From positions 1 to 41,202 of the forward strand of contig JAGUZQ010000119.1 of the NCBI GenBank assembly GCA_020060765.1: DNA of 41,202 bases, read 5' to 3'. Position 1 is the first letter of the stretch. Every line of letters begins with the position of its first letter. Made by a program: the position numbers and the translations under genes. Under the pieces are notes generated by a model. It was not told the origin of the DNA. It saw nothing but the letters and a program-made list of their open reading frames with translations, and did not search any database. This stretch comes from Planctomycetota bacterium. Its GTDB lineage: Bacteria; Planctomycetota; SZUA-567. Below are positions 22,907 through 30,035 of this stretch, in pieces.

Positions 22907-23098
22907 CTAACCCCTTTTTGGCGAGAAAAAGACCTTCCGGCGTTCTTTCTGCAATTCCTCGAAATATTCACCCTTTAACACATTCCGGATTATGTCGATA
23001 CGGTCTTGACGAGTAATAACACCGGGGAAATTAAGTGAGCAATAATCAAGACGATCTACCACGTTTCCGGATATCCTGTTAAAATCATCGTTTGTCAT
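22907..23098 (-). CDS. Small phage protein, unknown function
   Basis: A 63-residue charged helical protein (MTNDDFNRISGNVVDRLDYC ... KGEYFEELQKERRKVFFSPK). ATG at 23098 has AGGGGA six bases upstream. It lies between the probable ssDNA-binding gene and the small hydrophobic gene, with 18-bp and 1-bp gaps, so it is part of the same early operon. No family recognised; in this place Ff-like phages carry small regulators or pVII. Confidence 0.65.
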   Translation of the reverse strand: MTNDDFNRISGNVVDRLDYCSLNFPGVITRQDRIDIIRNVLKGEYFEELQKERRKVFFSPKRG

Positions 23099-23116
23099 GT
23101 CTTCCCCTCGCTGTTG

Positions 23117-23494
23117 TTATTTCTTCGAAGGAACCTTTTCCAAACGATCAAACAGCATTTCGCGCTCAGGAAATATGCTCCACTTCTTCGCTGACTTGTT
23201 CCAATTGGGCTTGGTATAGGTGTAACCGCATTCAACAACCCGCACAACTTCCCCGATCTGGATTTCTTCGGCTACCTTGCCGGGAACAACTACGCGCGTT
23301 TCGGTAATCTTGACATCTTCGGAAACATCGGAGAAATCCGCGCCGTAAGGAACAGACTTAGAAACCCGATTCTTATAATCGAAAAAATGCTCCATCTGAT
23401 GCTTTTTTACTTCTTCATCGATTACCAACGTAATCTCAGAACCGGTTAAAGGCTTGTTCTTCGCAATGACTTTGCCCTGAATGATGTTTTCCAT
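23117..23494 (-). CDS. Probable phage ssDNA-binding protein (pV-like)
   Basis: A 125-residue protein (MENIIQGKVIAKNKPLTGSE...) starting at ATG 23494 with AAGGGA seven bases upstream. It is rich in beta-strand patterns (EITLVIDEEV, VKITETRVVVPG, EIQIGEVVRVVECGYTY) as expected for an OB-fold ssDNA-binding protein that coats phage DNA before packaging. It is the first gene of the leftward phage block, the usual place for gene V. No strong family signature can be seen, so the call is by position, size and strand pattern. An earlier in-frame start at 23599 has no ribosome site. Confidence 0.55.
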   Translation of the reverse strand: MENIIQGKVIAKNKPLTGSEITLVIDEEVKKHQMEHFFDYKNRVSKSVPYGADFSDVSEDVKITETRVVVPGKVAEEIQIGEVVRVVECGYTYTKPNWNKSAKKWSIFPEREMLFDRLEKVPSKK

Positions 23495-23532
23495 TGTGTT
23501 TTCCCTTCGATTTTTTGACACAAAATGATAAA

Positions 23533-23555
23533 AGGCTTGCCACAATGACAAGCCT
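23533..23555 (-). promoter_or_regulatory. Hairpin ahead of the first phage gene
   Basis: AGGCTTG-loop-CAAGCCT, a 7-bp perfect stem with a 9-base loop; on the minus strand it is followed by TTTATCATTTTG. It lies 38 bp before the probable ssDNA-binding gene. It may terminate host transcripts entering from the right, or attenuate the phage operon. Confidence 0.45.
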
Positions 23556-23675
23556 AGACAAATACACAAGATACCATTTTCATACCGAGCTTGTAACACA
23601 AACTCGCGTTTTCTGTATCTTTTAAGATTTTTTGGAAAGTGTTGAAAGATATGGCTTTATGGTTATTTGATGAAC

Positions 23676-23710
23676 ATCCCGAACGCAACATAACATACAT
23701 TATCGGACGC
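23676..23710. other. attR: right prophage attachment site, full dif-like sequence
   Basis: The 28 bp at 23683-23710 read on the minus strand as GCGTCCGATAA-TGTATG-TTATGTTGCGT. Against the E. coli dif sequence as I know it, 19 of 28 positions agree, including ATAATGTAT and TTATGTT around the centre. The 24-bp repeat shared with attL covers 23676-23699. Confidence 0.8.
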
Positions 23711-23780
23711 TATAATTCTATCTCTTTTTGGGCTAATTGCTTATGTTCCCAGGCTGTTGTCGCCAAACAGTTCATGTCGA

Positions 23781-24170
23781 TCAGTCCTCGACAAACAGCG
23801 CCAGCATCTCCTCCGGGATGATCCTGGCGCTGACTTCATCGCGTTGCAGGATTTCATATTTCGCCAGTCTGTGTACTCCGTCGATTACGGTCAGGCCTCT
23901 GGGTGTCAGCATCAGATCGAGCGGATAGGAAATATCTGCTTTCTCTATTCGCTGGTCATGCCGGGGATGCAGGCCGGGATTCCGGATGACTTCCGCCGGG
24001 CGCAAGTCGAAGTGCATCCCCGGCGCCACCGACCAGATCGGCATCTCGAAATGCCAACGCAAGTCAGCCAACGAAAACATCCGAGCCGGAACGTCCAGCG
24101 CCCACAACCGCTCCAGATTCCAGTTGAAAGGAAAATACCAGCCTCGCATTTCCGGGGGAAGGTTTTTCAT
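23781..24170 (-). CDS. Small protein with ParB-like motif, host side of attR
   Basis: A 129-residue protein from ATG 24170. The end contains LTPRGLTVIDGVHRLAKYEI then VSARIIPEE, which resembles the ParB/Sulfiredoxin-type pattern in which a V-x-D-G-x-H-R motif follows a strand. The start (MKNLPPEMRGWYFPFNWNLE) is unlike ParB, so a nuclease-like or regulatory role remains guesswork. An earlier in-frame ATG (24242) would translate a degenerate repeat and is unlikely. It is the last host gene before the prophage and would read into it. Confidence 0.55.
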   Translation of the reverse strand: MKNLPPEMRGWYFPFNWNLERLWALDVPARMFSLADLRWHFEMPIWSVAPGMHFDLRPAEVIRNPGLHPRHDQRIEKADISYPLDLMLTPRGLTVIDGVHRLAKYEILQRDEVSARIIPEEMLALFVED

Positions 24171-24270
24171 CTTATCAATCTCTGACCATAGGCAGGATTG
24201 GCATACCCGTCTCCCCCCTGCCCCCCTTGAGCCAATAGCCAACCCGACTGGTATACCGCTTGGCTTAGCC

Positions 24271-24300
24271 GCCTGGATTAAAGCCTGCGCTGGTATGACG
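24271..24300. repeat. Degenerate half copy of the MITE-like hairpin
   Basis: GCCTGGATTAAAGCCTGCGC followed by TGGTATGACG aligns with the right arm of the repeat (GCCTGGATTCCCGCCTGCGC...), with several changes. It lies in the 152-bp gap between the ParB-like gene and the hydrolase. The gap holds nothing else I recognise. Confidence 0.6.
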
Positions 24301-24322
24301 AGGCGAAATAAAGGCGCTTTCC

Positions 24323-25201
24323 TCAGCCTTGCGCAAGCAGATAAGCGGCTATTTTCGCCTCCACCTCCTCGCTCCAGGAATGCGAATAGAAATTATGATT
24401 AGCCTGGAGGACATTATGACAGAGAAAAGGAATTTCATTCTCCTTGCAGAATGTCCGATAATGTTCGCGGGCGGCGTGTGCTTCGGGGTCTTTTTCACCA
24501 TAGACGAACAGGCAGTCAGGCCGGGCTTGCGCAAAGTCAGCCATGATATCGCGTTTGCTGTCTTTAAGCGCGAACACGGCGGCGGTCTCTTTTTGCGCCA
24601 GGGTCTGAGCCACTCCACTCAGGTTGATTTCGCCGCCGAACAGTCGCTTCCATGTATTGAGGGTGAAAGCCTTGCGCGCGTAATGTTTCAGGTAGAATAA
24701 AGTCTTATTCCGCCGCATTTCCACATTGCGTTTTGAAAATGGCAAAGTGCTGACCAGCGCTACTTTATTACCGACAGTTTCAGGCAGCAAAGTCTGCGCG
24801 CCCAGAGCCACGTTGCCGCCGGAACACATGCCGCAGAACCGCACCGCTTTAACTCCGGTTTCACCGAGCAGGAATTCACGCGCGGCAAGCGCGTCGGCAA
24901 TCATGTCATCGAGAGTCATTTTTGCCGGGTCGCCGTCGGATTCGCCCCGTCCGGAAAAGTCGAAGCGCAACGTCGGCACGCCCCGCGCCGCCAGTTTTCT
25001 GCCCAGCCTGACGAAAATACGATGCGGCCCGCAGCGCGTTCCGCCCCATCCGTGCAGAGTGATTACACCTGTTTCGGAGCCTGGAATATTTTCGGGCAGG
25101 CACAAGGTTCCGTAAAGCGTCATTTCACCGCCATCGGTATTCCGGCGGAAGGAAACGCTTTGCTCCAGTGCGCCGGGATAGCCGGAAGGGACTGGATTCA
25201 T
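24323..25201 (-). CDS. Alpha/beta hydrolase (S33 type) with Cys in the nucleophile elbow
   Basis: A 292-residue cytosolic alpha/beta hydrolase. LHGWGGTRCGPH (about 49-60) forms the oxyanion loop, TLRFDFSGRGESDG (about 77-90) is the family's strand-4 motif, and the elbow reads CGMCSGG (123-129): the central residue of G-x-[S/C]-x-G is Cys126 rather than Ser. A later Asp (YGEKDPEAH) and His (QANHNF) complete the triad. Cys elbows occur in dienelactone hydrolase and in exosortase-A-linked hydrolases. Substrate unknown. It overlaps the cvpA stop by ATGA, so the two are co-translated. Confidence 0.85.
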   Translation of the reverse strand: MNPVPSGYPGALEQSVSFRRNTDGGEMTLYGTLCLPENIPGSETGVITLHGWGGTRCGPHRIFVRLGRKLAARGVPTLRFDFSGRGESDGDPAKMTLDDMIADALAAREFLLGETGVKAVRFCGMCSGGNVALGAQTLLPETVGNKVALVSTLPFSKRNVEMRRNKTLFYLKHYARKAFTLNTWKRLFGGEINLSGVAQTLAQKETAAVFALKDSKRDIMADFAQARPDCLFVYGEKDPEAHAAREHYRTFCKENEIPFLCHNVLQANHNFYSHSWSEEVEAKIAAYLLAQG

Positions 25202-25791
25202 TTCGCCTCTTCCGGCGTGTCTGAATCGCTTCCGGTCTCGTCGTCGATAGATGATGTATCGCCTGAGTTGCCGCGCAGGCGTTCGAGCTTTTCGCGGAAC
25301 TGTTCGGCCTTACCCTTGAAGTCGACATCGCCCATCTTTTCCCGTACCCAGTCGGCCAGTGCGACGACATGGATGCCGAGTCTGGATTTCTCCACGTCGG
25401 CGCGCGAATCCTCAGTACCTCGCTGGCTCATGATGACGACAATCACCGCGCACACCGCCAGCGCCTTGACCGCCCCGACCAGTGCGCCCAGGAGCCGATC
25501 GAACTTTTGCAGTTTCATTTTTTCCAGCAACTTGGTGAAGACCACCGCCAACACCCGCACGATCATCCCCACCCCGGTGAAAATGCCGACATAAGCCACC
25601 AGCATGGCGATGGCAGGGTCGGTGAACCAGCGGCCGATGGCGAGAGTCGCCTGCTCGCCCCAGACGAAGGTGGCGGCCACGCCCGCGAACATGGCGAAGA
25701 TCCCCGTCAACTGCCACACCAGCCCCGTTATCAGCCCAAGGCAGAAGCACAATACCGTGGAGGCGATAATAATGATATCGACGTAGTTCAT
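25198..25791 (-). CDS. cvpA: CvpA family membrane protein
   Basis: A 197-residue CvpA/colicin V production-like inner-membrane protein. Four membrane helices (about 5-24, 28-45, 60-83 and 100-122) with the typical first segment YVDIIIIASTVLCFCLGLIT, the motif RLLGALVGAVKAL before the last helix, and a polar acidic tail. The family is linked to envelope homeostasis; its exact role is unclear. The gene precedes the hydrolase with an ATGA overlap and follows the 138-residue unknown gene closely. Confidence 0.88.
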   Translation of the reverse strand: MNYVDIIIIASTVLCFCLGLITGLVWQLTGIFAMFAGVAATFVWGEQATLAIGRWFTDPAIAMLVAYVGIFTGVGMIVRVLAVVFTKLLEKMKLQKFDRLLGALVGAVKALAVCAVIVVIMSQRGTEDSRADVEKSRLGIHVVALADWVREKMGDVDFKGKAEQFREKLERLRGNSGDTSSIDDETGSDSDTPEEAK

Positions 25792-25806
25792 CCGAAAGCC
25801 ACTCCG

Positions 25807-26223
25807 TTAGTCCAGGTAAATTGCGCCCACGTCGAAACCTTCTTCCAAGGTGCCGTAAAAAGTTCCGTTGGGATACATTGAAACCTCGTACTTCTCGTTG
25901 CTGTAGGTATAGAAGGATAGCCCCCATCTCTCAGTGCTGTAATACAGCAGGCGGCAGAGATGAAGCGGATTATTCCGCAGGCGCTCCATGTATTCCTCGC
26001 GGGTTTCGCCGGCGAACGAAACAAACTTCTTGCCCGGATCTTCCGGTTCGATGTAGGCATCAATATAGCAGTGTTTGCCGCGAAAACGCACGTCTATCCG
26101 ATTGAATTTGCCGGCGTAGTTTTTATTGGCGTGAGCCAGTATGCGCTGGCGGATAGTTTCCTGCTGGTGCTTTGGAATTGCCACGCCGCCCGAACCAGGC
26201 ACAAACATCCATTGCTTAGCCAT
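25807..26223 (-). CDS. Conserved hypothetical protein
   Basis: A 138-residue soluble protein (AKQWMFVPGSGGVAIPKHQQ ... FDVGAIYLD) with an AAGGAT ribosome site before ATG 26223. It has alternating strands (FRGKHCYIDAYIEP, YEVSMYPNGTFYGT) and a helix with REEYMERLRNNPLHLCRLLY. No known family or catalytic motif recognised. It is 15 bp ahead of cvpA on the same strand, so it is probably co-transcribed. Confidence 0.75.
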   Translation of the reverse strand: MAKQWMFVPGSGGVAIPKHQQETIRQRILAHANKNYAGKFNRIDVRFRGKHCYIDAYIEPEDPGKKFVSFAGETREEYMERLRNNPLHLCRLLYYSTERWGLSFYTYSNEKYEVSMYPNGTFYGTLEEGFDVGAIYLD

Positions 26224-26323
26224 GGTATAATCCTTATATGTAAAGCTTAACGCAACGTATAATATTCTCCCCCTTCCAGGGGGAGTTAGAGGGGGGGGGG
26301 AAGGCGTTCACCCCTCCTAACCT

Positions 26324-26485
26324 AATACTGTTTAATTAAGGAAAAAACTTGTACCGTCATTCCCGCGAAGGCGGGAATCCAGGGGGGTTGCATACGGTTT
26401 CTCCACTGGATTCCCGCCTTCGCGGGAATGACGAACGTGCGTTTTTTCTGAATACAGAAAGATTTCTCCATAATTAAACGGTATT
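26324..26485. repeat. MITE-like element, copy 3, with terminal inverted repeats
   Basis: The best-kept full copy. Outer 19-bp ends AATACTGTTTAATTAAGGA (26324-26342) and TCCATAATTAAACGGTATT (26467-26485) are reverse complements at 17 of 19 positions; the inner hairpin with GTCATTCCCGCG stem is 26355-26433. The 320-bp gap 26224-26544 also holds a C-rich hairpin CTCCCCC-TTCCA-GGGGGAG type at 26267-26285 followed by a G-tract. No gene is seen in it. Confidence 0.8.
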
Positions 26486-26544
26486 GCTCCTAACCTCCCC
26501 GGAAGGGGATGAATTATTGCCCCCATTATTATGGGGCGCTGTGC

Positions 26545-27942
26545 TTAGAACCTTGTCGCCGCCTCCGGCAACTCGCGTTCAATCTCATCCAGCCTGTAGC
26601 CGAAGCCTGTGCCCTTGATGGTCGAAAGATCGAGGCAACCGCCGTTGCGTTTGTAGAGGCCGGGGTGAACCTTCGCCTCTGCTGCGCTGGCGGCGGGGTA
26701 GAACTGCATCCCGTTCACCTCCACGCCCATGATTGTCCCGGCGTGTTGGGCGAGCAGCACGTGCGGCACCTGCGCCAGCATCGCGTTAGTCAGATCCTGC
26801 ACCATCAGCGTCATGCCGTGCGCCTTTGCCCAGCACAGGCTGAGGAGCGCCCCGGTCTGCGTCTTGCAGGTCTTGAGCGCGACGCCGGTCCAGCCCAGTT
26901 CCCGCCCCATGCGGACGAATTTCCAGTCGTGCGCGCTTTCGTCCATGAAGAGGGGTTTACGCGCCGAGACGCTGTGTACGTCGATTTTATTTTCCTCCAG
27001 TTCATACGGGAACGGCTGTTCGACATACATCAACATGCCGTAAATGCGGGGCTGTTCCAGCACCAGCCGGTCGAGAATTTCGTTCACATAGGCCGGTTCC
27101 GTCACCATGCAGTTGAAATCGCTTGTAAGCCAGCAGTCCCCGTACGACTGCGCGATTTTTCCCACCGCCACCAGGCGCTGATAGTCCCAGTCCTGGTCGT
27201 TGCCGCGCAGTTTCACTTTCAGGCATTTCAGTCCGTCGGTCTTCATCCACTCGGTCAGGATAACGGGATAGCCGTCTTTCGGTTCCTTGCCGGTAAGTTG
27301 CGTTTCGTCCAGCAGGTCGAGGCCGCCCACCAGATGCCAAGCCGGCAGTTTCGTCGGCTTGTTCGGGGCGAAAAAGTCCTGCGGGTATTTGCCCTTGAAA
27401 GACACCGACGCTCCTTCGGCTGGTTCGATGAATTCTGACAGGTCAAGCGTCATGTATTTTTTGTTATAGGTTTCATACACCGGCACGCCGTGCAAGTTCC
27501 CATAGGCGTCGTGCAGCGCGATGTCGAACAGGGAGTTGCAGACCAGAGCCGCCAGCAGCGGCATGTCCTCTCCGCCGCGTTCGCGGTTGAAGTCGCCCAG
27601 CAGTTGCGGCAGGCGGTTTTCCAGAAAGGCGTGTCCGATTTCCATCGGATGCCCGCTGACCGGGTACTCCGCCCACTCCGCAGCCAGGCGCCGACAGAAT
27701 TCCTGCATCGCCTCGACGCGCGCGCGGATAGTGAGCTTGCTTGGCCACGCCCAGGTCGCGCTGAGCGGCGTCTCGCCCCAGCCGGTGGCGGTTTTGCCGA
27801 GTGCGTCCGATACCGTCAAGGAAGCGCGGCCGAAATCGATGTGGTTGACCGCCTCCGCCCCGAATTTGAGCGGCAGGCGCAGTTCCACCGGCAGGAAATA
27901 CAAACTTGAACTCGTCGTGGTGATGTCAGTCTGCTTGGCCAT
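26545..27942 (-). CDS. Enolase-superfamily enzyme (mandelate racemase/muconate cycloisomerase type)
   Basis: A 465-residue TIM-barrel enzyme that would abstract a proton alpha to a carboxylate. The lysine motif LKVKL (K242, K244), three metal ligands in the usual spacing (D275 in TSDFN, E308 in YVEQPFP, D334 in FMDES) and a further Lys (K357/K360 in ALKTCKTQTG) are all present, so it should be active. It is about 80-100 residues longer than usual, mainly in the N-terminal capping part. Substrate not predictable; dipeptide epimerase or sugar-acid dehydratase activities are options. It is 21 bp downstream of the M55 peptidase gene. Confidence 0.85.
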   Translation of the reverse strand: MAKQTDITTTSSSLYFLPVELRLPLKFGAEAVNHIDFGRASLTVSDALGKTATGWGETPLSATWAWPSKLTIRARVEAMQEFCRRLAAEWAEYPVSGHPMEIGHAFLENRLPQLLGDFNRERGGEDMPLLAALVCNSLFDIALHDAYGNLHGVPVYETYNKKYMTLDLSEFIEPAEGASVSFKGKYPQDFFAPNKPTKLPAWHLVGGLDLLDETQLTGKEPKDGYPVILTEWMKTDGLKCLKVKLRGNDQDWDYQRLVAVGKIAQSYGDCWLTSDFNCMVTEPAYVNEILDRLVLEQPRIYGMLMYVEQPFPYELEENKIDVHSVSARKPLFMDESAHDWKFVRMGRELGWTGVALKTCKTQTGALLSLCWAKAHGMTLMVQDLTNAMLAQVPHVLLAQHAGTIMGVEVNGMQFYPAASAAEAKVHPGLYKRNGGCLDLSTIKGTGFGYRLDEIERELPEAATRF

Positions 27943-27963
27943 GTCAGTTTCCTTGTTTACCAG

Positions 27964-28743
27964 TTATAAGCGATAAAAAGCCTGTTCGACAGAGTCGCCA
28001 GTTACTTCCCAGGTTCGACCGTCAATGATTTTGCAATCGGGCGCGCCGGTCATGTTGGGAATGGTGCCGCGTTCGATCAATTCCTTACGGATGGTGACGG
28101 GGCGTTTGATTTGCAACGGTTTGATTTTTCCGCGGGACTTCACCGCCTCGGCTGATTTTTCCTCGATCAGCCTGTGCGCCTTTTCCTTCGACAACAGCCG
28201 CGCGCCCTGACAGTGGGTCGAGGTCTTGACCTGGCAAGCTACGATGTCTGGCACCCATTCCTTCGACTCGGCGCAGACGAGATCATCCCCGGAAACCATG
28301 ATGGTTGGGATGTTTTTGTCTGCCGCGATTCCGGCGTCGAAAGCAAATTCGCCCGCGAGTTTGCCGTTAAGCCACATGTTCTGAACAGCCTTAGAGCTAT
28401 AGGTATGCTCCAGCAGCGCGCCCCGCGTACCGGCGCGCGCGTGGTACCCCAGCAGTATCAGCCCCTCGCATTCCTCGATGCCGGGCAGGCGGGTCGGGGT
28501 CTGTCCCTGGATCAGTTCGATGCGCTGGTCGAGCTGATCCCAGAAAGCGTGCTTGCCGCAGCCGTGGCCGTCGCGCACGATCACCTCGTCCGCGCCAGCC
28601 GCGAAGCAGCCCCGCGCGCAGGCGTTAATGTCCCCGGTGTAATATTGCCGACCGAGCTGATAACAGAAACCGTCCGCGCCTACGAACTCGCTGCCGGATA
28701 CTCCGCTGATCCCTTCCATGTCGACGAAAATGTAAATCTTCAT
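27964..28743 (-). CDS. M55 family D-aminopeptidase (DppA-like)
   Basis: Cytosolic zinc peptidase related to Bacillus DppA, which splits D-Ala-D-Ala-type peptides. The 259-residue protein has the family start KIYIFVDMEGISGV (D8, E10), VRDGHG (H60), LLGYHARAGT (H101), LLEHTYS (H113) and GEFAFDAGIAA (E132), matching the metal and catalytic positions of DppA. ATG at 28743 has GAGGAGG nine bases upstream. Together with the enolase-type enzyme it may degrade or isomerise cell-wall peptides; that pairing is inferred from adjacency. Confidence 0.93.
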   Translation of the reverse strand: MKIYIFVDMEGISGVSGSEFVGADGFCYQLGRQYYTGDINACARGCFAAGADEVIVRDGHGCGKHAFWDQLDQRIELIQGQTPTRLPGIEECEGLILLGYHARAGTRGALLEHTYSSKAVQNMWLNGKLAGEFAFDAGIAADKNIPTIMVSGDDLVCAESKEWVPDIVACQVKTSTHCQGARLLSKEKAHRLIEEKSAEAVKSRGKIKPLQIKRPVTIRKELIERGTIPNMTGAPDCKIIDGRTWEVTGDSVEQAFYRL

Positions 28744-28757
28744 TTCTAGTTCCTCCT

Positions 28758-29918
28758 CTACAGCGCCAATTTCCCGCGCGGCAGTTTTTTCTTTCCCGAG
28801 GTCAGGTCATCCAGCAGGCAGTTAAACCGGCGGGTGCAGAAGTTGAACGGAATAGTCTTGCCCTCAATCGCGCTGAACAAAGTGCCGTTAGCGATACGGA
28901 GAGACCCGAGCGACTCCTCGCCCAGGCAGAGTTGCAAGGCATGTTTCTCGGCGTTCTTCCCGCCCTGCAGATAGCCCAGCACCCCTTTCCACGTGTCAGG
29001 CAGCCAGTTTGTCGACTTGGCGACCTTGACCGGTTTCCATTGCGCGGTCTTGGGCGCGAACATCTGCATATCCTTCGCTTCAATGTATTGCTTGAGCGGC
29101 TTGGGGTACTGAACCATTTTGATTTCCGTAGTATCGGCGATCTTGTCGCCGGTAAAGCTGAGCGCGCCCTTGTCGCCGGTGAGATACATGTACGTCGTGC
29201 CCGGCGCTTCCCAGGTGTTGGACTGGAAGGAAAATTCGCAGCCGTTGGCATAATCCAACCGGCAGGAGACATCGTCCTCGACCTCAATGTCGTGACCAAG
29301 GGTGCGCGCCATGCCGGTGATGGTTTTCGGCTCGCCCAGCAGCCAGTAGATAAAATCGAGGTCATGCGGGAGCTGGTTCAGAAGCAGGCCGCCCCCCTCC
29401 CCTTTCCAGGTGCCGCGCCAGTCGGAACTGCGGTAATACGCCATGTTGCGGAACCATTCGGTGCAGGTGAAATTGCCGCGCAAAACATTGCCGATCTTGC
29501 CGCTCTTGACGATCTCGCGGATTTTCACATATTCCGGTCGATGCCGCATGAGGTAGTTGATCGCCAACATGCGGCGCTTTTTCTTAGCCGCAGCCACCAT
29601 CAGCTTCGCGTCGGCTATGCGCACGGTGATCGGCTTTTCGCAGAAGACGTGCAGATTGTTTTTCAGCGCTTCCATGGTGATGGGAAAATGGCGGAAGTGG
29701 TCGGTGGCGACTACTGCCAGGTCGCAGAGTTTGCTTTGGCAGAGTTTTTTGTAATCGTTGAAGCCTTCCGCTTTCAGCTCGCCCGCGACAGTGTTGACGG
29801 TTTCATCCCTCACGTCGCAGACGGCGGTGATTTTCGCGCCGGCCAGTTTTTGCAGACAGTTCTTATGCACTTTGCCGATGTTGCCCAGGCCGATGATTCC
29901 TATCCTGATTTTAGCCAT
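28758..29918 (-). CDS. Gfo/Idh/MocA family NAD(P)-dependent oxidoreductase
   Basis: A 386-residue sugar or inositol dehydrogenase-like enzyme. Rossmann motif IGIIGLGNIGKVH (6-18), the FCEKPIT lysine motif (92-98) and the C-terminal beta-sheet domain with GGGLLLNQLPHDLDFIYWLL (the conserved D..H.. equivalent) are present. No signal peptide. GGAGG lies four bases before the ATG. It is 14 bp upstream of the M55 gene on the same strand, so the three genes form an operon. Substrate unknown; such genes are very common in Lentisphaerae and Planctomycetes. Confidence 0.92.
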   Translation of the reverse strand: MAKIRIGIIGLGNIGKVHKNCLQKLAGAKITAVCDVRDETVNTVAGELKAEGFNDYKKLCQSKLCDLAVVATDHFRHFPITMEALKNNLHVFCEKPITVRIADAKLMVAAAKKKRRMLAINYLMRHRPEYVKIREIVKSGKIGNVLRGNFTCTEWFRNMAYYRSSDWRGTWKGEGGGLLLNQLPHDLDFIYWLLGEPKTITGMARTLGHDIEVEDDVSCRLDYANGCEFSFQSNTWEAPGTTYMYLTGDKGALSFTGDKIADTTEIKMVQYPKPLKQYIEAKDMQMFAPKTAQWKPVKVAKSTNWLPDTWKGVLGYLQGGKNAEKHALQLCLGEESLGSLRIANGTLFSAIEGKTIPFNFCTRRFNCLLDDLTSGKKKLPRGKLAL

Positions 29919-30035
29919 ATGACCTCCGGGAAAAAATATGTCTCGGTCGTTCGAATTGAATAAAACAGTATCTTGGCAGTTATACCGACTGCGTTGGATT
30001 TTGCAAATGATTTAAGGGAATTTGCCGGAATGTCG

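Larger units (their letters stand above)
14415..23710. mobile_element. Integrated filamentous phage (inovirus) prophage, apparently complete
   Basis: The unit between the two 24-bp direct repeats is 9,261 bp, a normal inovirus length. It carries every hallmark: Rep_trans initiator, Zot/pI assembly ATPase, own secretin, pVI-like and small coat proteins, a signal-peptide-bearing 86-residue major coat protein, two pIII-like surface proteins and a probable ssDNA-binding protein. All assembly genes read leftwards; two genes at the left end read rightwards. It is visibly richer in A+T than the host DNA on both sides. No integrase or transposase is present, fitting capture by host XerC/XerD at a dif-like site. 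All frames look intact, so the prophage may be active. Confidence 0.93.
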
